Assembly: GCA_016719055.1 (NCBI GenBank)
Contig: JADKAW010000004.1
Coordinates: forward strand, 1-64,000
Source: Candidatus Rhodoferax mariagerensis
GTDB lineage: Bacteria; Pseudomonadota; Gammaproteobacteria; Burkholderiales; Burkholderiaceae_C
Reading direction: 5' to 3'
DNA length: 64,000 bases
In this document: piece by piece, positions 1-8,715 of the stretch
Numbering within the stretch: the first letter of the stretch is position 1
Layout: every line of letters starts with the position of its first letter
The notes under the pieces: model-generated
What the model was told of the DNA's origin: nothing
Database searches by the model: none
What the model saw: the letters and a program-made list of their open reading frames with translations, nothing else
Program-made: the position numbers and the translations under genes

Positions 1-269
1 GTGACCATGCCAAAAAAGACCGCGGTCAATTTCACCAAGTGCATGACCGGGCACTTGCTGGGCGGCGCAGGTGGGCTGGAGTCGGTCGTCACAGTATTGG
101 CCTGCACCAAAGCGCCCACCCACCATTAATATCGCTGAAATCTTGATCCAGAGTGTGATCTGGATTGCTGCGCCAACGCAGCATGACATGACAGTCGAGG
201 TTGGCGCTTAAAAACAACTTCGGGTTTGGTGGCACCAATGGCTCGCTGGTGTTCAAACGGGTTCGCTGA
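1..269 (+). pseudogene. fabF: 3' end of beta-ketoacyl-ACP synthase II, multiply frameshifted
   Basis: The window opens inside a fabF-like gene. Frame 1 reads TKCMTGHLLGGAGGLESVV and stops at about 127. PPTINIA follows in a second frame, DPECDLD in a third, DMTVEV in another, and the end LKNNFGFGGTNGSLVFKRV stops at 269. All of these are the FabF C-terminus in the right order, including the GFGGTN active-site loop, but about four small indels break the frame. FabF elongates acyl-ACP in fatty acid synthesis, and fabF just upstream of rpoE is the usual order in this group. Either the gene is dying or the sequence has errors here. The 5' part lies outside the window. Confidence 0.85.
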
Positions 270-315
270 GGATTTTTTACTGCAACTGCTCGCGTCAGTC
301 GTGGCGCATTAGCCA

Positions 316-726
316 ATGCACAGCGCTCCAGCGGTCACCTACCCGGTGGGGCGTTCGCGTTTACAGGGCGCATTGGTTATGGTCGTTGTGGGCATGAGCG
401 CACTGGCCATGCTGATCTGGATCATGCAAGCAACTGCGTTGGGTGCTCGCCAATTGGGTACGGCGTTACTCTGGCTGATCGCTAGCGCATGGGCGTTTGG
501 AAAATGGTGGCGCACGCCAGAGGGTTGTCTGGCCTGGGACGGCACAACCTGGACTTGGGCGTCTGCTGGAAAGGTGAAACTCATAACGCCTGAAGTCACG
601 CTGGATTTACAAGGTGCCATGCTGCTTCGCCTGCACTTCAGTGCGCATCAGGGTGTGGGTTGGGTCTGGCCTGAGCGTCGGGCTCGCTGCTGCCTTGGCT
701 GGCATTTCCCGCGGGCCGTGTTGTGA
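316..726 (+). CDS. small membrane protein between fabF and rpoE
   Basis: 136 residues, not recognised with certainty. Two adjacent hydrophobic segments (about residues 18-38 and 44-60) are followed by a soluble part with WRTPEGCLAWDGTTWTWA. Two N-terminal helices followed by a tryptophan-rich soluble part, next to rpoE/rseA, recall the YgfX/CptA type, but this is only a resemblance. It overlaps the rpoE start by 4 bases (GTGA), so the two are probably co-translated. Confidence 0.55.
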   Translation: MHSAPAVTYPVGRSRLQGALVMVVVGMSALAMLIWIMQATALGARQLGTALLWLIASAWAFGKWWRTPEGCLAWDGTTWTWASAGKVKLITPEVTLDLQGAMLLRLHFSAHQGVGWVWPERRARCCLGWHFPRAVL

Positions 727-1439
727 GATTGCCCCTGCTGCTGATGGCGTCGGCGGCACTAGATTGCCAGACGCTATCTGATAAGGCAAGCAATTCGCCA
801 GGTTCGCTGGAGGCTTCTGCAGACAGTCCACAGCCCGGGCTTGACAGCGACCGCCTGCTGGTTGAGCGTGCGGTAGCGGGTGATCAGCGTGCGTTTGAGC
901 TACTGGTCATCAAGTACCAGCGCCGTATCGAACGTTTGATTGGACGGATGGTGCGCGATGTTGATCTGGTGGAAGACATTGCACAGGAAACTTTTATCCG
1001 GGCCTATCGGGCGCTTCCCAAATTCCGGGGTGAGGCCCAGTTTTACACCTGGCTGTACCGCATCGCTATCAACACCTCCAAGCAATTTCTGCTGGAACTC
1101 AAGCGTGATCCTGCGGTGCTGCAAAGCACGCTGGACCGACAAGCCGATGAAGATGAAACTTTTCGGCCCAGGAATGAACCAAGCTCAGATGAAACACCCG
1201 AATCAGTGCTGGCCGCCAAAGAAATTGCCCAGGCCGTCAATGCGGCACTGGATGCGTTGCCAGAAGACCTGCGCCAAGCAATCACACTGCGCGAAATGGA
1301 TGGATTGAGTTATGAGGACATTGCTGAAGTGATGAATTGCCCCATTGGTACCGTGAGGTCCCGTATTTTTCGGGCCCGCGAAGCGGTCTCCGCTCGAATC
1401 AAACCGATGCTGGACAAACAAACCGGCAAGCGTTGGTGA
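723..1439 (+). CDS. rpoE: RNA polymerase sigma-E (AlgU type) factor
   Basis: ECF sigma factor for the envelope-stress response. Sigma region 2 is visible as DLVEDIAQETFIRAYRALPK and YTWLYRIAIN. Region 4 has the helix-turn-helix LSYEDIAEVMNCPIGTVRSR. The called GTG start gives 238 residues, about 40 longer than usual. A later start close to the DSDRLLVERAVAGDQRAF segment would match the family better. It is followed by rseA, rseB and mucD, the standard operon: RseA holds the factor at the membrane until proteolysis releases it. Confidence 0.95.
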   Translation: MRLPLLLMASAALDCQTLSDKASNSPGSLEASADSPQPGLDSDRLLVERAVAGDQRAFELLVIKYQRRIERLIGRMVRDVDLVEDIAQETFIRAYRALPKFRGEAQFYTWLYRIAINTSKQFLLELKRDPAVLQSTLDRQADEDETFRPRNEPSSDETPESVLAAKEIAQAVNAALDALPEDLRQAITLREMDGLSYEDIAEVMNCPIGTVRSRIFRAREAVSARIKPMLDKQTGKRW

Positions 1440-1495
1440 GCATTGGCGAAACACAAAGCGTTCATGTTGAATCAATATGATTGAGGCTCGTAGAC

Positions 1496-2155
1496 ATGTC
1501 TGACAAATTACATCAAACGCCTGAGATGGTCTCCCTGCTGATGGACGGACAACTGCAAGGTGAAGATTTCGACGATGTCTTGGCGCAGCTGGAAGCTTCC
1601 AGCGACGCGTGCCGCGCTTGGGACACCTACCACCTCGTGGGCGAGGTGATGCGCTCGAGATCTGCGCATGCACGCGGGCACGATCCGCAGTTTGTGCAAC
1701 GACTGCGCACTCAACTGGCACAAAACACTTCAGAAATAATAGCTATTGATGCAGTTTCTATAAGGGCTAAGGAGCAAAATGACTCGAAAGTTGCTGCTGC
1801 CAACGATGGTTGGTGGCGCAAGGTGGCAGGCTTGGCATCCATCGCCCTAGTGGGTGTTATGGCTTGGCAGGGCACTGTGTTTTTTGGGGATTCTTCGACA
1901 CCCACCAGCCTGGCGCAACAGGGTCAAGCCCCGGCGGGCAAGCTTGCGGCTGCGTCTGGCACAAGCTCAGCAACCGCAGGTGCAACAGTAGCCACTGCTG
2001 GTGCAATAGCCGCTGGCGATGCCATTCCTGCGATGATTCGCGATCCGCGCCTGGATGCCTTGCTGGCAGCGCATAGGCAGTTTGGCGGCACGTCTGCCCT
2101 GCAAAAGCCCTCAGGCTTTTTGCGCAATGCCACTTTTGAAGAGAGCCGGCCTTGA
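1496..2155 (+). CDS. rseA: anti-sigma-E factor RseA
   Basis: Inner-membrane anti-sigma factor. The N-terminal sigma-binding domain begins MSDKLHQTPEMVSLLMDGQ. A single membrane helix (VAGLASIALVGVMAWQ) lies near residues 105-121, and the periplasmic tail is rich in Ala, Gly and Thr. I chose the ATG at 1496 because GAGG lies about 9 bases upstream; a TTG at 1481 is possible. The linker before the membrane helix (IIAIDAVSIRAKEQND) is encoded by a copy of the ATAGCT repeat family. The stop overlaps the TTG start of rseB. Confidence 0.9.
   Translation: MSDKLHQTPEMVSLLMDGQLQGEDFDDVLAQLEASSDACRAWDTYHLVGEVMRSRSAHARGHDPQFVQRLRTQLAQNTSEIIAIDAVSIRAKEQNDSKVAAANDGWWRKVAGLASIALVGVMAWQGTVFFGDSSTPTSLAQQGQAPAGKLAAASGTSSATAGATVATAGAIAAGDAIPAMIRDPRLDALLAAHRQFGGTSALQKPSGFLRNATFEESRP
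1733..1780 (+). repeat. ATAGCT coding repeat, copy in rseA
   Basis: Blocks AATAATAGCT and TATAAGGGCTA about 16 bases apart, ending in CAAAAT. It is in frame in the RseA linker and reads IIAIDAVSIRAKEQND. Confidence 0.75.
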
Positions 2156-3180
2156 AGCTGCCAGGCTTTTTGACACTCATCTGGTTGGCACTGGCTCAGC
2201 TTTTGGTTCAGGCTCAGACAACGGGCACCACAAGCGCCACAGTCAGCCCTGAGCAAACCCTGGCTCAACCCAGCGTCGATCAATGGCTGGTGCGCCTGCA
2301 CAACGCGTCTCGCGGGCGCACCTATGTGGGCACATTTGTGGTCACATCCGGGTCTTTCATGTCTTCCTCGCGCATTTGGCATGTGTGTGATGGCCAACAA
2401 CAAGTTGAGCGGGTCGAGGCACTCACCGGTGAGCCGCGCTCCACCTTTCGGCGCAATGACCAGGTGGTGACTTTTTTACCGACCAGTCGGGTTGCCATTC
2501 ATGAAAATCGCGAATCCCTGGGGCTTTTTCCGGAAATGCTGAGCAGGGCCGACTCGTCGGTGGGTCAGTACTACCGCCTGAAAATCGTTGGGCGAGAACG
2601 AGTTGCGGGACTCGATGCAGACATGGCGCAGTTGGCGCCTGTGGATGCGTTGCGCTTTGGCTACCGCATTTGGACTGAGCACAAGTCAGGCCTGGTCATC
2701 AAATTACAGACGCTGGACGCTGCCAATGGCCTGCTGGAACAAGCGGCGTTTTCTGAGCTGCAGCTTAATGCGCCAGTGCAAATGGCGCGCCTGAGTGCCC
2801 AAATGGACAACACCCAGGGTTACCGAGTGCGCAGTTCGGCGCTGGTAAAAACCACGGCCGAGCAGGAGGGGTGGGTTCTGAAACCGCCCATTCCGGGTTT
2901 TCAACCTGTTAGCTGCAACAAGCGTTCTGAAGCAAGCCTGGCCGGAGCCAATAGTCGAACCTTGCAATGTGTGTTTTCAGATGGTCTGGCATCAGTCTCG
3001 CTGTTTGTCGAGCCGTTTGATGCGAACCGTCACACCGCCGCCCAGCAGCAGGCACCGCTTGCCATGGGCGCTACGCATGTGCTGATGCGCCAAATTGGTG
3101 AGTGGTGGTTGACCGCCGTCGGCGAAGTGCCGATCCAAACGCTTGTCTTGTTTGCCCAGGGTCTTGAGAGAAAAAAATGA
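2152..3180 (+). CDS. rseB: periplasmic sigma-E regulator RseB/MucB
   Basis: 342 residues with a TTG start overlapping the end of rseA. An N-terminal signal peptide (LTLIWLALAQLLVQAQ) is followed by the MucB/RseB N-terminal lipid-sensing domain (VRLHNASRGRTYVGTF; ALTGEPRSTFRRNDQV) and a C-terminal domain ending in the usual VGEVP segment. RseB binds the periplasmic part of RseA and protects it from the site-1 protease until misfolded envelope components arrive. Third gene of the sigma-E operon. Confidence 0.93.
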   Translation: MKLPGFLTLIWLALAQLLVQAQTTGTTSATVSPEQTLAQPSVDQWLVRLHNASRGRTYVGTFVVTSGSFMSSSRIWHVCDGQQQVERVEALTGEPRSTFRRNDQVVTFLPTSRVAIHENRESLGLFPEMLSRADSSVGQYYRLKIVGRERVAGLDADMAQLAPVDALRFGYRIWTEHKSGLVIKLQTLDAANGLLEQAAFSELQLNAPVQMARLSAQMDNTQGYRVRSSALVKTTAEQEGWVLKPPIPGFQPVSCNKRSEASLAGANSRTLQCVFSDGLASVSLFVEPFDANRHTAAQQQAPLAMGATHVLMRQIGEWWLTAVGEVPIQTLVLFAQGLERKK

Positions 3181-3220
3181 GTCACTATTTACCGGAATAT
3201 TATTTATGGAAGGGTTGAAG

Positions 3221-4681
3221 ATGCTTCAAATGAACTGGAAAAAGTTATGCGCTCACGCATTGGCTGGCGTGCTTGCGGGCACCATGGTGCTGGCGGTTGC
3301 GCCAGTAACTTCGGTGCTAGCACAAACACGGGCGTTGCCTGATTTCACCGATCTGGTGGAGCAGGTGGGGCCGTCGGTGGTGAATATTCGCACGCTCGAG
3401 AAGGTCAACGCTGATGTTGGTGCCGGCATGCCCGGCGACAAAGAAATGCAGGAGTTTTTTCGCCGTTTTGGGATTCCCATGCCCAATATCCCCCGTCAGG
3501 CACCCCGGCGCAACCAACCACAGGACGACGAACAACCGCGTGGCGTTGGGTCTGGTTTTATTTTGACCACCGACGGCATGATCATGACCAATGCCCATGT
3601 GGTGGACGGGGCTGACGAGGTTCTTGTGACACTGACCGACAAGCGTGAATTCAAGGCGAAAATCATCGGTGCTGACAAGCGCAGTGACGTGGCTGTGGTC
3701 AAGATTGAAGCCAGCGGGCTGCCTGCGGTCAAGGTCGGTGACGTCAGCCGGCTCAAGGTTGGTGAATGGGTGATGGCCATTGGCTCACCTTTTGGCCTTG
3801 AAAATACAGTCACTGCGGGCATCGTGAGCGCCAAGCAGCGCGATACCGGCGAGTATTTGCCATTTATTCAAACCGATGTAGCCATCAACCCGGGTAACTC
3901 GGGCGGGCCGCTGATCAATATGCGGGGCGAGGTGGTCGGTATTAACAGCCAGATTTATTCGCGCTCAGGCGGGTCCATGGGTATTTCATTCTCGATTCCG
4001 GTGGATGAAGCGGTTCGCGTCAGCGAGCAACTTCGCGCCAATGGTCGGGTGACACGTGGCCGTATCGGGGTGCAGATTGGGCCGGTCAGCAAGGAAGTGG
4101 CCGAGTCGATTGGCTTGGGTAAGCCACAAGGTGCTCTGGTGAGCGGGGTTGAAGCCGGCGCACCGGCGGACAAGGCGGGAGTTGAGTTGGGCGACATCAT
4201 CATCAAGTTTGACGGCAAGCCCGTTGAAAAATCGAGTGACCTGCCGCGCATGGTGGGTAGCACCAAACCTGGCACCAAGAGCACGCTAACGGTGTTCCGC
4301 CGGGGATCCACCAAGGATCTGAGCGTGATGGTGGTCGAGATCGAGCCCGAAAAGACGGCTAAAAAGACGTCTGAGAAAGATGAAAAACCAAAAACAGCTC
4401 AGGCTGGCCAGGCCATCGGTCTGTCGGTGAGCGAACTGACCAAAGAGCAAAAGTCAAGCTTGTCATTGCAAGGGGGTGTGCGGGTGGACAGTGCGGTGGA
4501 CAACGCTGCGCGAGCTGGCCTACGGGAGGGCGATGTGATCATGCAACTGGGCAACAACCTGGTGTCTGATGTCAAGACCTTTGAGGCGGCGCTGGCCAAA
4601 ACCGACAAGTCAAAACCCATGAGCGTGCTGGTCAGGCGTGCCGAAATGGCCATGCTCCTGGTGATTCGGCCTGCCAAGTAG
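3221..4681 (+). CDS. mucD: periplasmic serine protease DegP/MucD
   Basis: 486 residues from the ATG at 3221, which has GGAAGGG six bases upstream. A signal peptide ends near VLAQ. The trypsin-like triad is visible: His in MTNAHVVDG, Asp in KRSDVAVVKI and Ser in NPGNSGGPL. Two PDZ domains follow (about residues 285-375 and 400-486). It degrades or refolds damaged envelope proteins and is normally under sigma-E control, which fits its place after rseB. The second PDZ ends MAMLLVIRPAK. Confidence 0.95.
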   Translation: MLQMNWKKLCAHALAGVLAGTMVLAVAPVTSVLAQTRALPDFTDLVEQVGPSVVNIRTLEKVNADVGAGMPGDKEMQEFFRRFGIPMPNIPRQAPRRNQPQDDEQPRGVGSGFILTTDGMIMTNAHVVDGADEVLVTLTDKREFKAKIIGADKRSDVAVVKIEASGLPAVKVGDVSRLKVGEWVMAIGSPFGLENTVTAGIVSAKQRDTGEYLPFIQTDVAINPGNSGGPLINMRGEVVGINSQIYSRSGGSMGISFSIPVDEAVRVSEQLRANGRVTRGRIGVQIGPVSKEVAESIGLGKPQGALVSGVEAGAPADKAGVELGDIIIKFDGKPVEKSSDLPRMVGSTKPGTKSTLTVFRRGSTKDLSVMVVEIEPEKTAKKTSEKDEKPKTAQAGQAIGLSVSELTKEQKSSLSLQGGVRVDSAVDNAARAGLREGDVIMQLGNNLVSDVKTFEAALAKTDKSKPMSVLVRRAEMAMLLVIRPAK

Positions 4682-4863
4682 CGCGTGTTCGTGGCGGGTT
4701 GCTGTACGGGGCGACCGGGCAGCAGCTGGGAAGCCCGCTTTTTTGCCTACAATGCGGCCTCAGCTCTTTCAGTGGCCATTGACGGCTGATGCTGGGCGCG
4801 TCTGAACAGACTGCGCCCTTTTTTCTGTTGGCAAACCAACCTTTCACTTTTTCGGTCTCCCGG

Positions 4864-6675
4864 ATGAATCACATCAGAAACTTTTCGATCATCGCTCACA
4901 TTGATCACGGCAAGTCGACGCTGGCCGACCGCTTGATCCAACGCTGCGGTGGTTTGCAAGAGCGCGAGATGGAGGCCCAGGTGCTCGATTCGATGGACAT
5001 CGAGAAAGAGCGTGGCATCACGATCAAGGCACAAACCGCCGCGCTGCAGTACCAGGCGCAAGACGGCCAAACCTACAACCTGAACCTGATTGACACCCCC
5101 GGCCATGTGGATTTTTCCTATGAAGTGAGCCGCTCGCTGTCGGCCTGTGAGGGTGCGCTGCTGGTGGTGGATGCCAGTCAGGGTGTTGAGGCGCAAACGG
5201 TGGCCAACTGCTACACGGCCCTGGATTTGGGTGTGGAAGTGGTGCCTGTGCTTAACAAAATGGACTTGCCCAATGCCGACCCCGACAACGCCAGGTCTGA
5301 AATTGAGGATGTGATTGGTATCGATGCCTCGCACGCCATTGCCTGCTCGGCCAAAAGCGGCTTGGGTATCGACGATATTCTGGAGGCGGTGATTGCCCGC
5401 ATCCCGCCGCCCAAAGGCAATCCCAATGCCGCGCTGCGTGCCATGATCATTGACAGCTGGTTTGACAGTTATGTGGGTGTGGTGATGCTGGTACGCGTGG
5501 TCGATGGCCGCCTGGCCAAGGGTGAGCGTATCAAGATGATGGCCACCGGCACCACCTACAACGCCGACGGTCTGGGTGTTTTTACACCTGCCAACCAGCC
5601 TCGCAACGCACTGGAGGCGGGCGAGGTGGGCTATGTGATTGCCGGCATCCGAGAACTGCAGGCAGCCAAGGTGGGCGACACCATTACCCTGATTCGTCCA
5701 GGTACCGGGGGCGCAGCGGCCACTGCCACTGAACCACTGCCGGGCTTCAAGGAAATCCAGCCGCAGGTGTTTGCCGGCTTGTACCCGACCGAGGCCAATC
5801 AGTACGAGGGCCTGCGTGACAGTCTTGAAAAGCTCAAGCTCAACGATGCCTCGCTGCATTACGAGCCCGAGGTGTCGCAAGCGCTGGGCTTTGGTTTTAG
5901 ATGTGGTTTTTTGGGCTTGTTACACATGGAAATTGTGCAGGAGCGCCTAGAGCGCGAGTTTGACCAAGACCTGATCACCACCGCGCCAAGTGTGGTTTAT
6001 CAGGTGGTGCAGGTCGATGGCGAAATCAAGATGGTCGAGAACCCGTCCAAAATGCCCGACCAGGGGCGTCTGGATGAAATCCGTGAGCCCATCGTGACCG
6101 TGCACCTTTACATGCCACAAGAATACGTGGGTGCGGTCATGACACTGGCCAACCAGAAGCGCGGCGTGCAAATGAACATGGCTTACAAGGGGCGCCAGGT
6201 GGTGCTGACCTATGAAATTCCTTTGGCCGAGATTGTGATGGATTTTTTTGACAAGCTCAAAAGCGTCTCGCGTGGCTACGCGTCGATGGATTATGTGTTC
6301 AAGGAATACCGCACTGCGGATGTCGTCAAGGTCGATATTTTGCTCAATGGTGAAAAAGTCGACGCGCTCTCAATCATTGTGCACCGCGCTCAGTCCCAGT
6401 ACCGCGGCAGGGCCGTGGTGGCCAAAATGCGCGAGGTGATTTCGCGCCAGATGTACGACGTGGCGATCCAGGCGGCCATTGGTGCCAACATCATTGCCCG
6501 CGAAACCATCAAGGCGTTGCGCAAGAATGTGATCGCCAAGTGTTATGGCGGCGACATATCGCGCAAACGCAAACTGCTTGAAAAGCAAAAAGAAGGTAAA
6601 AAACGCATGAAGCAAATTGGTTCGGTTGAAGTTCCGCAAGAGGCCTTCCTGGCCATTTTGAAGGTGGACGCATGA
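4864..6675 (+). CDS. lepA: elongation factor 4 (back-translocating GTPase)
   Basis: 603 residues from the ATG at 4864 (MNHIRNFSIIAHIDHGKST), the usual LepA length. GTPase motifs: AHIDHGKST (G1), DTPGHVDF (G3) and NKMDLP (G4). The LepA-specific C-terminal domain contains AIGANIIARETIKALRKNV and KCYGGDISRKRKLLEKQKEG. It acts on stalled ribosomes. The 182-base gap before it holds a GC-rich stem followed by six T residues and a TACAAT at 4748-4753, possibly a terminator and a promoter -10. It overlaps lepB by 4 bases. Confidence 0.97.
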   Translation: MNHIRNFSIIAHIDHGKSTLADRLIQRCGGLQEREMEAQVLDSMDIEKERGITIKAQTAALQYQAQDGQTYNLNLIDTPGHVDFSYEVSRSLSACEGALLVVDASQGVEAQTVANCYTALDLGVEVVPVLNKMDLPNADPDNARSEIEDVIGIDASHAIACSAKSGLGIDDILEAVIARIPPPKGNPNAALRAMIIDSWFDSYVGVVMLVRVVDGRLAKGERIKMMATGTTYNADGLGVFTPANQPRNALEAGEVGYVIAGIRELQAAKVGDTITLIRPGTGGAAATATEPLPGFKEIQPQVFAGLYPTEANQYEGLRDSLEKLKLNDASLHYEPEVSQALGFGFRCGFLGLLHMEIVQERLEREFDQDLITTAPSVVYQVVQVDGEIKMVENPSKMPDQGRLDEIREPIVTVHLYMPQEYVGAVMTLANQKRGVQMNMAYKGRQVVLTYEIPLAEIVMDFFDKLKSVSRGYASMDYVFKEYRTADVVKVDILLNGEKVDALSIIVHRAQSQYRGRAVVAKMREVISRQMYDVAIQAAIGANIIARETIKALRKNVIAKCYGGDISRKRKLLEKQKEGKKRMKQIGSVEVPQEAFLAILKVDA

Positions 6676-7640
6676 TGCAGGCGCTGACCTCGGTGGTTCT
6701 TGCCGCTTTCGTGGCGTACATCGGTACCTGGTATTTCGGCGTGGTGGAGGGGAACTTCGCCTTGTTGCTGTTCTTGGCCACTGTGGTCACTGGTATTTAC
6801 TGGTTGGGCGAGCGTTTTTACTTTTTGCCCAAGCGCCAGGAGGCGGCTGCGGCATTGGCTGCGCAGGCGATCAAGCGCAATGAAGAGCTGGGCAAGCTGG
6901 GCATTGCCAAAGTGGACACCGATGTGTCGGAGGCTCAAAAAAGCGTATTGGCGCAACCCTGGTGGCTGGATTGGACGGCGGGCCTGTTTCCTGTCATTAT
7001 TGCGGTGTTTGTGCTGCGCTCCTTTATGTTTGAGCCGTTCAAGATCCCATCAGGTTCCATGATTCCAACGCTTCTGGTGGGTGACCTGATCCTGGTCAAC
7101 AAGTTTCACTACGGTATTCGCCTGCCAGTGATCAACACCAAGATCACCAATGGCACAGCACCTCAGCGCGGCGATGTGATGGTGTTTCGCTACCCGCCCA
7201 AACCCAGTCTGGATTACATCAAGCGTGTGGTGGGGCTGCCTGGGGACGAGGTGGCCTACTTGAACAAGCGCTTGAGCATCAATGGCAAGGCACTTGAAAC
7301 CTCAGCTTTGCCGGAGTTTTTCGATGCTGACCAGATGCGTTACTTCAAACAATTTGAGGAAAATCTGGGAGAGCACAAACATGCTTTGCTCAATGACGAC
7401 AATCGCCCGGCCTTTGTGCCCGGTGCTGAAGAATTTGAATTCAAGAAAAATTGCCGCTACAGTGTCGAAGGTGTGGTGTGCACCGTGCCGCAAGGTCATT
7501 ACTTCATGATGGGTGATAACCGGGACAACTCCCTGGATTCTCGCTTTTGGGGGTTTGTTCCAGACAAAAATATTGTTGGCAAGGCCTTTTTTGTCTGGAT
7601 GAATTTTGGCAATATCAAGCGCATCGGTTCGTTCAATTGA
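6672..7640 (+). CDS. lepB: signal peptidase I
   Basis: 322 residues with an ATG overlapping the lepA stop. Hydrophobic segments lie at about residues 4-22, 28-45 and 104-120. The catalytic Ser is about residue 129 in PSGSMIPTLL and the catalytic Lys about 184 in DYIKRVVGLPGD. The box GDNRDNSLDSRFWGFV is present. It cleaves signal peptides at the outer face of the inner membrane. The lepA-lepB pairing is classic. Confidence 0.97.
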   Translation: MMQALTSVVLAAFVAYIGTWYFGVVEGNFALLLFLATVVTGIYWLGERFYFLPKRQEAAAALAAQAIKRNEELGKLGIAKVDTDVSEAQKSVLAQPWWLDWTAGLFPVIIAVFVLRSFMFEPFKIPSGSMIPTLLVGDLILVNKFHYGIRLPVINTKITNGTAPQRGDVMVFRYPPKPSLDYIKRVVGLPGDEVAYLNKRLSINGKALETSALPEFFDADQMRYFKQFEENLGEHKHALLNDDNRPAFVPGAEEFEFKKNCRYSVEGVVCTVPQGHYFMMGDNRDNSLDSRFWGFVPDKNIVGKAFFVWMNFGNIKRIGSFN

Positions 7641-7653
7641 TCAGGAGAACTTC

Positions 7654-8007
7654 ATGGCTGTTCCTTTCAAATCGGGTCAACGTGGCTTGTCTTTCATTGG
7701 ATTGGTCTTTGTCGCGGTGGTGTTAGCAGGCAGTGCTGCCGTTGTGGCGCAGGCGGTCCCGACCTATATTGAATTTCTGGCGGTATCCAAGGCTGCTAAA
7801 AAGGCTTCAGAAGGCACGACGGTTGGTGAAGTCCGCACCATTTTTGACAAGGCTGCCAGCATTGACAATATCAGCTCGATCACCGGTAAAGACCTTGATG
7901 TGACCAAAGTCAACGAGAAAGTTGTGGTGTCATTTGCCTATCAACGTGAGATTCACCTGGGTGGCCCGGCTTATCTGACCCTCAAGTACGATGGAAAGTC
8001 GCGCTGA
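7654..8007 (+). CDS. DUF4845 single-pass membrane protein
   Basis: 117 residues from the ATG at 7654, which has AGGAGA upstream. One N-terminal membrane helix resembling a type IV pilin start (QRGLSFIGLVFVAVVLAGSAAVVAQAV, shown in part) is followed by a short periplasmic domain. DUF4845 proteins typically sit between lepB and rnc in betaproteobacteria; their function is not known to me. Confidence 0.85.
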   Translation: MAVPFKSGQRGLSFIGLVFVAVVLAGSAAVVAQAVPTYIEFLAVSKAAKKASEGTTVGEVRTIFDKAASIDNISSITGKDLDVTKVNEKVVVSFAYQREIHLGGPAYLTLKYDGKSR

Positions 8008-8028
8008 CGTGAAAACACAGGTGATGGT

Positions 8029-8715
8029 TTGAATGCTGGTTTGTTGGCGTTGCAAAAGCGGTTGCAATACCAGTTTGCCGAACCCCAGTTGCTGACCCAG
8101 GCGGTCACCCACCGCAGTTATTCGGCTGAGCAAAACGAACGGCTTGAATTTCTAGGCGACTCTGTGTTGGGGCTGTGTGTAGCCGACCTGCTTTTTCAGC
8201 GTCTCAGTGCTTTGCCCGAAGGCGACCTGTCCCGGGTGCGTGCCAATCTGGTTCGCCAGGAAACATTGCACCAGCTGGCCGTCAAACTGGGCCTCCCTGA
8301 TGTGGTGCTGCTGGGTGAAGGTGAAATGCGCTCGGGCGGTAAAAAACGTCCCTCCATTCTGGCTGACGTGCTGGAGGCGGTGATCGGTGCGGTCTATCTG
8401 GACGGCGGTTTTGCTGTGGCCAATGCCTTGGTGCGCCGCTTGTACCAGGGGCTGGAAATCAACCCGGCGATGGATGCCATTGGCAAAGATGCCAAAACCG
8501 AGTTGCAGGAATGGCTGCAAGGGCGGCGTCTGAAATTGCCAGCTTACCGGGTGGTTGCCACACTGGGTGCGGCACACCAACAAACCTTTGATGTGGAGTG
8601 CGAGATTGTTGAGCTTCAACTCACTGTGCGCGGCATTGGTGGTTCGCGCCGATCAGGCGAGCAGGCCGCTGCCGCTGCCATGCTGCAAACCCTCAAGTCT
8701 CAAGGAAAAATATGA
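8029..8715 (+). CDS. rnc: ribonuclease III
   Basis: 228 residues. The RNase III signature ERLEFLGDSVLGL is near residues 38-50, and the second metal-site region DVLEAVIGAVYLDGG follows. The C-terminal double-stranded RNA-binding domain starts near AKTELQEWLQ. It processes rRNA precursors and structured mRNAs. The start is TTG at 8029 because no ATG fits in frame. It overlaps era by 4 bases. Confidence 0.95.
   Translation: MNAGLLALQKRLQYQFAEPQLLTQAVTHRSYSAEQNERLEFLGDSVLGLCVADLLFQRLSALPEGDLSRVRANLVRQETLHQLAVKLGLPDVVLLGEGEMRSGGKKRPSILADVLEAVIGAVYLDGGFAVANALVRRLYQGLEINPAMDAIGKDAKTELQEWLQGRRLKLPAYRVVATLGAAHQQTFDVECEIVELQLTVRGIGGSRRSGEQAAAAAMLQTLKSQGKI

Noticed and set aside
4690..4753. lepA promoter with full -35/-10
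   Set aside because: Only the TACAAT is convincing; no -35 at proper spacing was found.
4747..5880. 377-codon open frame opposite lepA
   Set aside because: Antisense to conserved GTPase domains, no family features.
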